From Halomonas sp. UBA3074 (lineage in GTDB: Bacteria > Pseudomonadota > Gammaproteobacteria > Pseudomonadales > Halomonadaceae), in contig NZ_DFBS01000006.1 in the NCBI RefSeq assembly GCF_002366715.1, positions 52,603 through 87,942 on the forward strand: a DNA stretch of 35,340 bases, written 5' to 3'. The notes beneath the pieces are model-generated. The model had not been told where the DNA came from, did no database searches, and saw only the letters and a program-made list of their open reading frames with translations. Below, piece by piece: positions 1 to 7,686 of the stretch; the first letter of the stretch is position 1, and the number at the start of each line of letters is the position of its first letter. A program made the translations under genes and the position numbers.

Positions 1-41
1 GGAGTCACAATCCGGGGCTCTACCCCTGAGCTACACCCACC
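1..41 (-). tRNA. tRNA-His (GUG), partial at window edge
   Basis: Read on the minus strand, the sequence begins with the extra G(-1) typical of tRNA-His, followed by GTGGGTGTAGCTCA (acceptor and D-stem) and an anticodon loop TTGTGAC with anticodon GTG. The 3' half lies outside the window. It is the last of three tRNAs in the same direction (Pro, Arg, His), probably one transcript. Confidence 0.88.
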
Positions 42-119
42 AAAGACAATCTTACGTAGAAACAGGCAATACATGCTTGAAGATATGATTCACTGACAGG
101 TTGTTACCACTGAATCAGG

Positions 120-196
120 TGGCACGCCCAGCAGGAATCGAACCCGCAACCTACGGCTTAGAAGGCCGTTGCTCTATCCGGTTGAGCTATGGGCGC
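120..196 (-). tRNA. tRNA-Arg (UCU)
   Basis: A complete cloverleaf is visible on the minus strand: acceptor GCGCCCA pairing with TGGGCGT (first pair G-U), D-loop TAGCTCAACCGGATAGAG, anticodon loop CTTCTAA (anticodon TCT), and T-loop GGTTCGATTCC. The 3' CCA is genome-encoded (positions 120-122). It lies between tRNA-His and tRNA-Pro. Confidence 0.95.
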
Positions 197-287
197 ACAA
201 AAAGCATTCAGGAATAACGAATACTGATGAGCACTAGACCACAACCAAAGCTTGGAAAAGCAAACTGCTACCTTTCACGTTTAGGTG

Positions 288-364
288 TGGTCGGGATGGA
301 GGGATTCGAACCCCCGACATCCTGCTCCCAAAGCAGGCGCGCTACCAGACTGCGCTACATCCCG
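288..364 (-). tRNA. tRNA-Pro (UGG)
   Basis: Minus-strand cloverleaf: acceptor CGGGATG pairs perfectly with CATCCCG, anticodon stem CCTGC/GCAGG encloses loop TTTGGGA (anticodon TGG), T-loop GGTTCGAATCC, and CCA is encoded at 288-290. It is the promoter-proximal member of the tRNA cluster. Confidence 0.95.
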
Positions 365-412
365 ATTTAATCACCCTAGACGCTACCGCTTGGCCCGTCT
401 CAAGCGAGGCAT

Positions 413-440
413 ATATTACTATTTTTAATTTTAAAGTCAA
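413..440 (-). promoter_or_regulatory. sigma70-type promoter of the tRNA cluster
   Basis: On the minus strand TTGACT (435-440) and TAATAT (413-418) are separated by 16 bp. An AT-rich spacer lies between them and a GC-rich stretch (GCCTCG) follows the -10, as is usual for stringently controlled stable-RNA promoters. It lies about 50 bp upstream of tRNA-Pro. Confidence 0.75.
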
Positions 441-620
441 CCATTAAAGTGATTATTAGTGAAGGCGCTTTGCCTGGATGCCCTAGCGTGCGAAAATTGC
501 GGGCTTAGAACGCGCAGTCGCCTGCGCTTGCGACACTAGGTGCTGCCTTGAATGCCACGCAGATAATAGGGCTTGAAGACACCGCCTAGGCCTTTTTCAT
601 ACCCACAGGGATTTCTCTAC

Positions 621-1493
621 ATGACTGCCCAACTAATCGATGGCAAGGCCATCGCTGCTACTGTTCGCCAACAGGTTGCCGAGAAAGTCGCTGCACGAAA
701 AAATGTAGGCGCACGGGCACCGGGCCTAGCCGTAGTTGTGGTAGGTGATGATCCCGCTTCTCAAGTTTATGTCAATAATAAGCATCGCGCCTGTGAACAA
801 GCCGGGATCTTATCTTTTCAGCATGCCTTGCCAGCCACGACCTCGCAGCACGAACTGGAAGCGCTGGTTGACCAACTCAATAATGACCCCGCCGTCGATG
901 GCATCTTGGTTCAACTGCCACTTCCCAAACAACTGGATGCTGGCCCTATTTTAGAGCGTATCCGCCCTGATAAGGACGTGGATGGCTTTCATCCTTATAA
1001 CATTGGTCGTTTAGCACAGCGTATGCCGGCGTTACGCCCTTGCACGCCTAAAGGCATCATGACCTTGCTGGCGCAAAGCGATATAGCGCTACGCGGGTTA
1101 GATGCCACCGTAGTGGGCGCCTCGAACATTGTCGGCCGACCGATGGCACTTGAACTGATGCTAGCGGGCTGTACGACAACCGTGTGCCACCGCTTTACCC
1201 AAAATCTTAAAGAACACGTTAGTCGCGCAGACATTGTGGTGGTGGCAGTGGGGAAGCCAGGTATCGTCCAGAGCGAGTGGATTAAACCAGGTGCGATCGT
1301 GATTGATGTAGGCATTAATCGCCAAGAAGATGGCACGCTCAAAGGCGACCTGGAGTTTGCCACCGCCGCAGAGCGCGCTAGCTATATCACTCCAGTGCCG
1401 GGGGGCGTGGGGCCAATGACGGTAGCAACGCTGCTGGAAAACACCCTTGAAGCCGCTGAGCAGCACGACTTAGCAACCCAGGATCACGGCTAA
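621..1493 (+). CDS. folD: FolD: methylenetetrahydrofolate dehydrogenase / methenyl-THF cyclohydrolase
   Basis: Bifunctional cytosolic enzyme interconverting 5,10-methylene-, 5,10-methenyl- and 10-formyl-THF, using NADP. The 290-aa product has the usual length. Family residues are visible: Y50 and K54 in YVNNK, D121 in the VDGFHP segment, the GASNIVGRP nucleotide-binding loop and the PVPGGVGPMT signature near the C-terminus. The start at 621 gives the canonical MTAQLIDGKAIA N-terminus. An in-frame start at 573 would add a 16-residue tail unlike the family. The Shine-Dalgarno is weak. It lies 37 nt upstream of mtnN on the same strand. It links functionally to the glycine-cleavage genes further right, which make methylene-THF. 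Confidence 0.96.
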   Translation: MTAQLIDGKAIAATVRQQVAEKVAARKNVGARAPGLAVVVVGDDPASQVYVNNKHRACEQAGILSFQHALPATTSQHELEALVDQLNNDPAVDGILVQLPLPKQLDAGPILERIRPDKDVDGFHPYNIGRLAQRMPALRPCTPKGIMTLLAQSDIALRGLDATVVGASNIVGRPMALELMLAGCTTTVCHRFTQNLKEHVSRADIVVVAVGKPGIVQSEWIKPGAIVIDVGINRQEDGTLKGDLEFATAAERASYITPVPGGVGPMTVATLLENTLEAAEQHDLATQDHG

Positions 1494-1530
1494 GTTATAA
1501 TTTACCCCCTTGTTGGAGGAGAAAGGCCCA

Positions 1531-2244
1531 GTGAAGCGAATTGGAATTATTGGCGCAATGGCGCAAGAAGTAAGCTCGCTAGTCAGCCAGTTAGACAATG
1601 CTGAACGCTATGAGCATGCAGGTTTTGTGTTTCACACGGGCATGCGCTATGGCCTTGAGGTCATCGTACTGCAGTCGGGGATTGGCAAAGTCAACGCCGC
1701 GGTGGGGACCGCCATATTGCTGGAGCGACATCAGCCCGACGCCATTATCAATACCGGCTCTGCCGGCGGGTTTGCCACCGACCTCGCTATTGGCGATGTC
1801 ATTATCTCTGATGAAGTGCGCCATCATGACGTTGACGCCGTGGTATTTGGTTATGAGATAGGCCAAGTGCCGGGAATGCCAGCTGCCTATCAGGCCGACT
1901 CTGCACTACGTGAGATCGCGCGTAGCGCCATTGCATCGCTGGGCGAGGTTAACGTACGTGAAGGCTTGGTCGCCACCGGGGACGCATTCATGGCTGACCC
2001 TGCCCGCGTCGAAGCCACCCGTGCTCAATTTCCCACCATGCTGGCCGTTGAAATGGAAGGCGCTGCCATTGCGCAAACGTGCTATCTCTACCAGTGCCCT
2101 TTCGTCGTGATCCGTGCGCTCTCGGACATCCCTGGTAGTGGCGACAACCACCTCTCCTTTGATGAGTTTCTGGAAATGGCTGCCGACCACTCATCGCGGA
2201 TGGTCGATCAAATGCTGAAGCAGCTTGGCCAGGACGAGCACTGA
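1531..2244 (+). CDS. mtnN: MtnN: 5'-methylthioadenosine/S-adenosylhomocysteine nucleosidase
   Basis: Hydrolyses MTA, SAH and 5'-deoxyadenosine to adenine plus the thioribose moiety, for methionine salvage and the activated methyl cycle. The 237-aa product starts MKRIGIIGAMAQEV and carries the family catalytic and binding positions E13, E174/E176 in AVEMEGAA and D199 in ALSDIPGSGD. The GTG at 1531 is chosen because it follows GGAGGA (1515-1520) at 10 nt and gives the family N-terminus. The TTG at 1510 lies upstream of that Shine-Dalgarno. Convergent with pyrC, with a hairpin between them. Confidence 0.95.
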   Translation: MKRIGIIGAMAQEVSSLVSQLDNAERYEHAGFVFHTGMRYGLEVIVLQSGIGKVNAAVGTAILLERHQPDAIINTGSAGGFATDLAIGDVIISDEVRHHDVDAVVFGYEIGQVPGMPAAYQADSALREIARSAIASLGEVNVREGLVATGDAFMADPARVEATRAQFPTMLAVEMEGAAIAQTCYLYQCPFVVIRALSDIPGSGDNHLSFDEFLEMAADHSSRMVDQMLKQLGQDEH

Positions 2245-2258
2245 ATTGCTGCCCATTG

Positions 2259-2286
2259 CCCCACCGGCACGACAACACCGGCGGGG
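2259..2286. terminator. hairpin between convergent mtnN and pyrC
   Basis: CCCCACCGG (2259-2267) pairs with CCGGCGGGG (2278-2286), with one A-C mismatch and a 10-nt loop. There is little T-tract on either strand, so it may terminate poorly or depend on Rho. Its place between two convergent stop codons supports a terminator role. Confidence 0.45.
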
Positions 2287-2313
2287 TTGATGACATAGGG
2301 TAATTTACTGAAG

Positions 2314-3351
2314 CTAAGCCTTCACGGCCCAGCCAAGCGATTCCCCCGCTAACAGCGGAATAATCACCTCTCCCTGCGCATAGGGATAACTCGTCGGCAA
2401 TTGCCATTCGCGGCGTTCTAGCGTAATGGTGTCAGCGTTAGGCGCTAGCCCATAAAAACGCGGCCCGTTAAGACTGGCAAACGCTTCCAGCTTGTCTAAG
2501 GCATCCATTTCATCGAACGCAGTGGCATATAGCTCGATAGCAGCGGGTGCCGTATACGCGCCAGCGCAGCCACAGCTGGATTCTTTCGCCCCTTGAGAGT
2601 GAGGAGCGCTATCGGTGCCTAAAAAGAACTTATGGCTTCCGCTGGTAGCGGCCTTTAAAAGCGCCTGACGATGCTGCTCACGCTTGAGAATGGGCAAGCA
2701 ATAATAGTGAGGCCGAACCCCCCCCACCAGCATTTTATTGCGATTAAACAGCAGGTGATGCGCTGTAATGGTAGCGGCCACATTGTCGGGCGCTTGGGCG
2801 ACGAACTCAGCGGCTTGCTGGGTAGTGATATGTTCGAATACCACTTTCAGCGCTGGATGGCGCGCCAGTAACGGCTTCATCACATTTTCAATAAAGACCG
2901 CTTCGCGATCAAAAATATCAATCTCAGGGCTGGTGACCTCGCCGTGCACTAATAGCGGCATACCGACCTCCACCATCTTGGCAATCGCGGCATCGCAATG
3001 AGCCAGGTCTGTCACTCCAGAGTCTGAATTCGTCGTGGCGCCTGCGGGATAAAGCTTGACCGCTTTCACAAGGCCGCTTTGTGCCGCGCGCTCGATCTCT
3101 TCGGGGGCAGTGGTATCCGTCAGGTAAAGCACCATTAACGGCTCAAACGCACTGCCCGCTGGCAAGGCCGCTAAAATACGCTCGCGGTAAGCGATCGCTT
3201 GAGAGGTGGTGGTGATGGGCGGGGTCAGGTTCGGCATAATAATAGCGCGCCCCATCTGTGCAGCGGTGTGCCCGACGACCGCTTTCAGCGCCTCATCATC
3301 ACGTAAATGAAGATGCCAATCATCGGGGCGAGTCAGTGTTAAAGTGTCCAC
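2314..3351 (-). CDS. pyrC: PyrC: dihydroorotase
   Basis: Zinc amidohydrolase that cyclises N-carbamoyl-aspartate to dihydroorotate in de novo pyrimidine synthesis. The 345-aa product matches the E. coli-type (class II) length. The metal-binding HLHLRD motif is at residues 13-18 and the probable carboxylated lysine is K99 in VKAVKLYPAG. Further His motifs (VHGE, EHITT, GTDSAPH) follow. The GTG start at 3351 (MDTLTLTRPDDWHLH) follows an AGGA at good spacing. A longer reading to 3465 adds 38 residues absent from the family. Regulation may involve the repeats at 3400-3411 and 3447-3456. Confidence 0.94.
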   Translation of the reverse strand: MDTLTLTRPDDWHLHLRDDEALKAVVGHTAAQMGRAIIMPNLTPPITTTSQAIAYRERILAALPAGSAFEPLMVLYLTDTTAPEEIERAAQSGLVKAVKLYPAGATTNSDSGVTDLAHCDAAIAKMVEVGMPLLVHGEVTSPEIDIFDREAVFIENVMKPLLARHPALKVVFEHITTQQAAEFVAQAPDNVAATITAHHLLFNRNKMLVGGVRPHYYCLPILKREQHRQALLKAATSGSHKFFLGTDSAPHSQGAKESSCGCAGAYTAPAAIELYATAFDEMDALDKLEAFASLNGPRFYGLAPNADTITLERREWQLPTSYPYAQGEVIIPLLAGESLGWAVKA

Positions 3352-3394
3352 GGCGAGTCCTGTACTAGGGTGAGGTGGGAAAGTGAGTAGCGAC

Positions 3395-3423
3395 AGTATA
3401 CGCAATTGCGTGACCGGATAAAT
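3395..3423 (-). promoter_or_regulatory. candidate pyrC promoter with palindrome in the spacer
   Basis: On the minus strand a good -10 TATACT (3395-3400) is preceded at 17 bp by a weak -35 ATTTAT (3418-3423). The perfect 12-bp palindrome ACGCAATTGCGT (3400-3411) abuts the -10, where a bound repressor would block polymerase. The half-sequence ACGCAATTG recurs at 3448-3456. Confidence 0.45.
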
Positions 3424-3542
3424 CCACCGCTTAGGCATCACAGGGGCACGCAATTGTCGTATCATGGCGGCAATTTAGTGAATGAACCCGTTTAAAGGCT
3501 AGGGTTGATAGCGCGATTTTAACGTTGAGGATCCGGTTGTTT

Positions 3543-3959
3543 ATGCAGAATGTACGACGCTATGCGGACGTCATTGCCAGCCTAGAGGGCGTGCTGTGGC
3601 TAAGCCTTGCCTGGTCAATTTCGCTGTCTGTACATATGGGCAGTACAGAACCCACGCTTGGCATCCTATTAGTCATGGGCGCTTTAGTGGTGTTCAGTTG
3701 GGCGCATCGTCCCTTGCGCTTTTTATTGGGTCGTTATCATATCCGCAAACGCCGCACCGATATGTGGATACATATTTTAGCGCTGCCGCTGCTACTAGCG
3801 ATGTTCTTTCACATCATGCTTGAAGCTCTGCTTGGCAGTGCCTGGTTACCGCCAAAAATGCTGCTCTTTAATATCCTGGCCTCTGCTGGCTGGGCCACCT
3901 ACGTCATGACCCTGTTTATTAAATTTGTTATTCATGGCCTAAAAAACAGGACCAAGTAA
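3543..3959 (+). CDS. small polytopic membrane protein upstream of regB
   Basis: I do not recognise a named family. The 138-aa product has about four hydrophobic segments (roughly residues 16-32, 38-54, 78-96 and 107-126) with basic loops between them (RPLRFLLGRYHIRKRRTD), as in a cytoplasmic-membrane protein. ATG 3543 is preferred. GAGGA at 3527-3531 serves as Shine-Dalgarno, and the in-frame TTG at 3537 is an alternative. It ends 7 nt before regB, so the two are probably co-transcribed. A link to redox sensing or respiration is only a guess from position. Confidence 0.7.
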   Translation: MQNVRRYADVIASLEGVLWLSLAWSISLSVHMGSTEPTLGILLVMGALVVFSWAHRPLRFLLGRYHIRKRRTDMWIHILALPLLLAMFFHIMLEALLGSAWLPPKMLLFNILASAGWATYVMTLFIKFVIHGLKNRTK

Positions 3960-3966
3960 GCTCATC

Positions 3967-5238
3967 ATGCCAACGGCGCTCCCTCTTCCCCTTTCTACGC
4001 CTAACCGCAACTTAGTGCGACTCACTATCGTACGCGGCATCACCTGGACCGGCTTTTTACTCGCCATTATCGTCGGTGTCGAGCTGCTCGCCTTCGATTT
4101 ACCGGTCACGGCGGTGGTCAGTGTGGTGATCGCTATGGGCGCCTTGAACATCGCTACCTGGTGGCGGCTGGGTCGTCCCCGGGCGGTCACCCATTTAGAG
4201 TATTTACTGCATCTATTGGCCGATATTGCCGGCCTTACGCTACTGTTTTATTTTTCTGGCGGCTCCACCAACCCCTTTATTACTTACTATTTGGTGCCTG
4301 TCACCATTGCGGCGGCTACCCTCCCCTGGCGGCACGCCTGGATTATTGCAGGCTGCTCAATGGCGGGTTATACGTTTTTAATGTTCTCTTACTATCCCAT
4401 CCCCCAACTGGGACACATTAATAGTGACAGCCCGCTTAGCCTGCACATCTTGGGAATGTGGCTAAATTTTGGTCTCTCCGCGGGCTTGGTGACCTTTTTT
4501 ATTTACAAAATGGCCCATGCCCTGCGTAGCCGCGATCAGGCACTTTCCCGCACGCGCGAAGCCGCATTGCGTAATGAGCAGGTATTAGCAGTGGCTACCC
4601 AGGCGGCAGGCACAGCGCATGAACTGGGTACGCCACTCTCTACCATGGCGGTACTGCTCAAGGAAATGCAGGCCGACGCAGCGCCGGATTCTGACTTGAA
4701 TGAGGATATTACCCTGCTGCGTCAGCAGGTGGACGTATGCAAGTCACGGCTGCAAAATCTGGTCTCGAATGCTGACAGACGGCGTATGGCAGAACCTGAA
4801 GTGCTCGATGCAGAAGAGTGGCTTGCAGGCGTAGCGCAACGTTGGCTAGTGCTCAGGCCTGATGTTAGCCATCAATTTGAAGTGGCCGAAAAGCGTGGCA
4901 GACCCTGGTTAGCCGTTGACGCCACCCTTGATCAAGCGTTGACGAATCTACTGAACAACGCCGCCGATGCGAACCCCGAACAGATTTCGATTCGTTTGGA
5001 CTGGCAGGATGAAAGCGTGGTGATCGATATCCGCGATCATGGCCCTGGCGTGGCCATGTCGATTGCCGACCAACTGGGGGAAACGTTCATCTCCACCAAA
5101 AGTAAAGGCATGGGCATTGGATTGTTTTTAACCCATGCCACTATCAATCGCTTTGGCGGCGGCGTAAGCCTGTATAATCACCCGGAAGGCGGTACGCTAA
5201 CGGAAGTAACACTGCCCCGTTGCGCGGCGCCCCATTAG
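3967..5238 (+). CDS. regB: RegB/PrrB/RoxS-family redox-sensing histidine kinase
   Basis: Membrane sensor kinase of the RegB family, which reports quinone-pool and redox state to RegA. The 423-aa product has about six N-terminal membrane segments. It shows the family's quinone-site heptad GGSTNPF (98-104), H-box with phospho-acceptor H218 (GTAHELGTP), C258 in the position of the redox-active cysteine after the H-box (QVDVCKSRL), N-box NLLNNAADA (327-335), and ATP-lid motifs DHGPG (357-361) and GMGIGL (381-386). It is followed 43 nt later by its response regulator. The gene is intact with all catalytic boxes present. Confidence 0.93.
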   Translation: MPTALPLPLSTPNRNLVRLTIVRGITWTGFLLAIIVGVELLAFDLPVTAVVSVVIAMGALNIATWWRLGRPRAVTHLEYLLHLLADIAGLTLLFYFSGGSTNPFITYYLVPVTIAAATLPWRHAWIIAGCSMAGYTFLMFSYYPIPQLGHINSDSPLSLHILGMWLNFGLSAGLVTFFIYKMAHALRSRDQALSRTREAALRNEQVLAVATQAAGTAHELGTPLSTMAVLLKEMQADAAPDSDLNEDITLLRQQVDVCKSRLQNLVSNADRRRMAEPEVLDAEEWLAGVAQRWLVLRPDVSHQFEVAEKRGRPWLAVDATLDQALTNLLNNAADANPEQISIRLDWQDESVVIDIRDHGPGVAMSIADQLGETFISTKSKGMGIGLFLTHATINRFGGGVSLYNHPEGGTLTEVTLPRCAAPH

Positions 5239-5281
5239 ATTCGAAAGCCCCGCGCATTTCCTTTACTGGATTGAGGACGAC

Positions 5282-5821
5282 ATGCAAACGCGAGAGCAAC
5301 GCCTGCTGATTGTTGATGATGATGAAATGTTCTGTCATGTGCTAAATCGCGCTTTAACGCGGCGTGGTTACGAGGTCATTGTGGCCCACGATGCCGAGCA
5401 GGCGCTGGCGCTGGCTGCCCAACATCTGCCCACCATGGCGACGCTCGATCTAAAACTGGAAAACAGCTCCGGTTTAAAACTACTTCCCGAGCTACTGGCC
5501 ATCTCACCTCAGTGTCGTATTGTGGTTCTGACCGGCTACTCAAGCATTGCCACTGCCGTTGAGGCCATCAAGCTAGGCGCTGTCAATTATCTCTGCAAGC
5601 CGGTCGATGCGGACGACGTGCTAACGGCCTTCGAACAGCAAAGTGGCGACCCTGATATTGAGCTGGCCGATAATCCGCCCTCCATTAACCGCATCACCTG
5701 GGAGCACATCCAAAAGGTGCTGCAGGAACATGACGGCAATATTTCTGCCACTGCGCGAGCACTGGGCATGCACCGCCGTACGCTGCAGCGCAAACTACAA
5801 AAACGCCCAGTGCGTCGTTAA
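5282..5821 (+). CDS. regA: RegA/PrrA/RoxR-family response regulator
   Basis: Cytoplasmic DNA-binding response regulator partnered with RegB. The 179-aa product has a receiver domain with acidic residues D12-D14, phospho-acceptor D56 (ATLDLKLE), T84 and K106. A Fis-type helix-turn-helix at the C-terminus (ISATARALGMHRRTLQRKL) is the highly conserved DNA-reading part of RegA proteins. GAGGA at 5273-5277 fixes the ATG at 5282. In related bacteria RegA controls respiration, carbon and redox genes. Its targets here cannot be read directly. Its stop is 8 nt from the convergent bdhA stop. Confidence 0.93.
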   Translation: MQTREQRLLIVDDDEMFCHVLNRALTRRGYEVIVAHDAEQALALAAQHLPTMATLDLKLENSSGLKLLPELLAISPQCRIVVLTGYSSIATAVEAIKLGAVNYLCKPVDADDVLTAFEQQSGDPDIELADNPPSINRITWEHIQKVLQEHDGNISATARALGMHRRTLQRKLQKRPVRR

Positions 5822-5829
5822 AAAGCGCC

Positions 5830-6603
5830 TTAGTGCGCTGTCCAACCCAGATCAATATTGAAGCTTGAGCCGGTTACCGCACCGGCAGCATCGGATGCCA
5901 GATAGGCGACCAGTTGTGCCACTTCATCAGGCTCGATCAGACGCTTGATCGCCGCCTGCTTAAGCATGACTTTCTCAATCACTTCCTGCTCGTCCATACC
6001 GTGCAACTTAGCTTGGTCGGCAATCTGATTATCCACCAGCGGCGTTTTTACATAGGCCGGGCATACCGCGTTAGCCGTGATGCCTTGCTCGCCACCTTCC
6101 AACGCTGCGGTTTTGGTCAAGCCGATCATGCCGTGCTTGGCGCTGATATAGGAGGCCTTACCGGGCGATGCCACTTGAGCGTGGATTGACGCCACATTGA
6201 CGATTCGCCCCCAGGCTTTTTGACGCATATGCGGCCAAGCTGCCTGAGTAAGCAGGAAGGGCGCTGTTAACATCAGATCCATAATCTGGCGCCACTTCTC
6301 TTCGGGGAACGTCTCAATGGAAGCGACATGCTGAATACCAGCGTTATTCACCAAAATATCGACACCGCCAAAGCGCTTAACGGCATCGGCCACGGCTGCA
6401 CGACAGGCATCCGGGTCAGTGAGGTCAGCTTCAAAAAAAGCGGCGCCCGCCTGTTCTGCCACCGCCTTACCCGCCGGATTAAAATCGACAGCCAGCACTT
6501 GATGACCTAGTTGGCAAAAATGCTTCACAACCGCGGCGCCGATACCACTACTGGTCCCGGTTACCAGCGCTACACGTGGCGTTGAAACGGATGAGGAAGT
6601 CAT
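5830..6603 (-). CDS. bdhA: 3-hydroxybutyrate dehydrogenase (SDR family)
   Basis: NAD-dependent oxidation of (R)-3-hydroxybutyrate to acetoacetate, used in poly-hydroxybutyrate breakdown. The 257-aa product has TGTSSGIG (15-22), NNAG (86-89), catalytic S139, Y152 and K156 (SYISAKHG), and the long family-specific insertion VKTPLVDNQIADQAKLHGM before the C-terminus. The ATG at 6603 follows AAGGAA at 7 nt. A TTG two codons earlier is less likely. Together with scoA/scoB about 2 kb away on the same strand it would carry 3-hydroxybutyrate through to acetoacetyl-CoA. Confidence 0.92.
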   Translation of the reverse strand: MTSSSVSTPRVALVTGTSSGIGAAVVKHFCQLGHQVLAVDFNPAGKAVAEQAGAAFFEADLTDPDACRAAVADAVKRFGGVDILVNNAGIQHVASIETFPEEKWRQIMDLMLTAPFLLTQAAWPHMRQKAWGRIVNVASIHAQVASPGKASYISAKHGMIGLTKTAALEGGEQGITANAVCPAYVKTPLVDNQIADQAKLHGMDEQEVIEKVMLKQAAIKRLIEPDEVAQLVAYLASDAAGAVTGSSFNIDLGWTAH

Positions 6604-6656
6604 AGGCAATTCCTTTTTATGTGTGCGAAAGATACGTTCAGTATAGCGGTGCGTGG

Positions 6657-7085
6657 TTAAGCGTCAGGCGTGTCAGCAGTTTGCATTAAACGCGCCATCA
6701 TTTGCTGGGCCAGCCTAGCGGCTTCCTGCATGTTTTCGAGCTCTTCTAGACCTTGCAAGATCACCCGTTTATAGATGGCATACCCGCTAGGCAAGTGTTC
6801 AAGAGCAAGCCGGTAGGTGCCAGAGGGCAATAACAGCGTTAGTGACTCTGCCAATGGGGCCGCCGTGTGTAAGGGTTGGTGAGGCACTACCACCAGCCAA
6901 AGCTCACAAGGGGTAATCAAGGCCCCCACCATGCTTTCGGCGCCATAATGCTGAAAGCATAGCGCATCAATTCCTAATCGCGGGTTCCAGCCCTGCTTTT
7001 GCTTGATCTCGGTGAGGTGTACATCACCATAGGCCTTAGCCAGCTCAGCAAGAGAGGCGTATTCGTCAGCAGTCAGCGTATCCAT
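6657..7085 (-). CDS. HybE/HupJ-like protein ([NiFe]-hydrogenase assembly chaperone family)
   Basis: The 142-aa soluble protein has the pattern of the HybE family: NPRLGIDALCFQ, then VGALITPCELWLVVVP, then LLPSGTYRLALEHLP and a closing helix. In enterobacteria HybE helps mature the hydrogenase-2 large subunit and its export. No hydrogenase or maturation gene is nearby, so a hydrogenase role is doubtful. Halomonads may use this fold for another folding or quality-control job. The family call rests on remembered sequence pattern, not a search. Start ATG 7085 with a weak GGAA upstream. Confidence 0.6.
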   Translation of the reverse strand: MDTLTADEYASLAELAKAYGDVHLTEIKQKQGWNPRLGIDALCFQHYGAESMVGALITPCELWLVVVPHQPLHTAAPLAESLTLLLPSGTYRLALEHLPSGYAIYKRVILQGLEELENMQEAARLAQQMMARLMQTADTPDA

Positions 7086-7295
7086 TCGTGGTTATGTTTT
7101 CCAAGTGATAACGGGGGTTAATGGGTAATGTAGCGAGCTGCTATTGGCGAAATAAGGGCTGCTCATCCACAATGGGCATAGCATTAGCGGCTAACCCATG
7201 CCGCTATTTCACCATTGCGTCGTTCTCCGGTTATTTATTCTTCCGTCACGCATCACTTTGTAATTTATTTTGCTTATCGTAAAGGAGCTCCACCT

Positions 7296-7559
7296 ATGTT
7301 TGTGGTTATTTTTGGTCGAATGTCATGCCCTTTCTGTGTTCGTGCAAAACACCTTGCCGACCACTTGGAAAAAGCGGGTAAAATCGAAGGATACCGCTAT
7401 GTTGACATGCCCTCGGAAGGCGTTACCAAAGAAGATATCGCCAAAACGGCGGGCAAGCCTATTCATACCGTACCGCAGGTATTTGTCGATCAAACTCATG
7501 TGGGCGGCTTTACAGAGTTTGACCAGTTTGTCCGCGACAAACAGCTCCTTGCCGGTTAA
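7296..7559 (+). CDS. grxA: GrxA: glutaredoxin 1
   Basis: Small dithiol oxidoreductase that uses glutathione to reduce disulfides, for example in ribonucleotide reductase and PAPS reductase. The 87-aa product aligns end to end with E. coli GrxA from memory: FGRMSCPFC with the redox pair C11/C14, TKEDIAKTAGKP, the cis-proline TVPQVFVD, and the GGFTEFD glutathione-binding segment. ATG 7296 follows AAAGGAG at 8 nt. An upstream in-frame start at 7215 lacks support. Single gene with its own promoter region. Confidence 0.95.
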   Translation: MFVVIFGRMSCPFCVRAKHLADHLEKAGKIEGYRYVDMPSEGVTKEDIAKTAGKPIHTVPQVFVDQTHVGGFTEFDQFVRDKQLLAG

Positions 7560-7686
7560 TAGTCAATTTGGCCCGAGCCACGCAGGCGTTAATAGCCGTT
7601 GAACCCTTGCCTACCTAGCTTGCCTATACTGAGCAGTTACTCAATGGCTCACGCTAGGTGTGCCATGTTTGGGCAAGGAGTTCATC

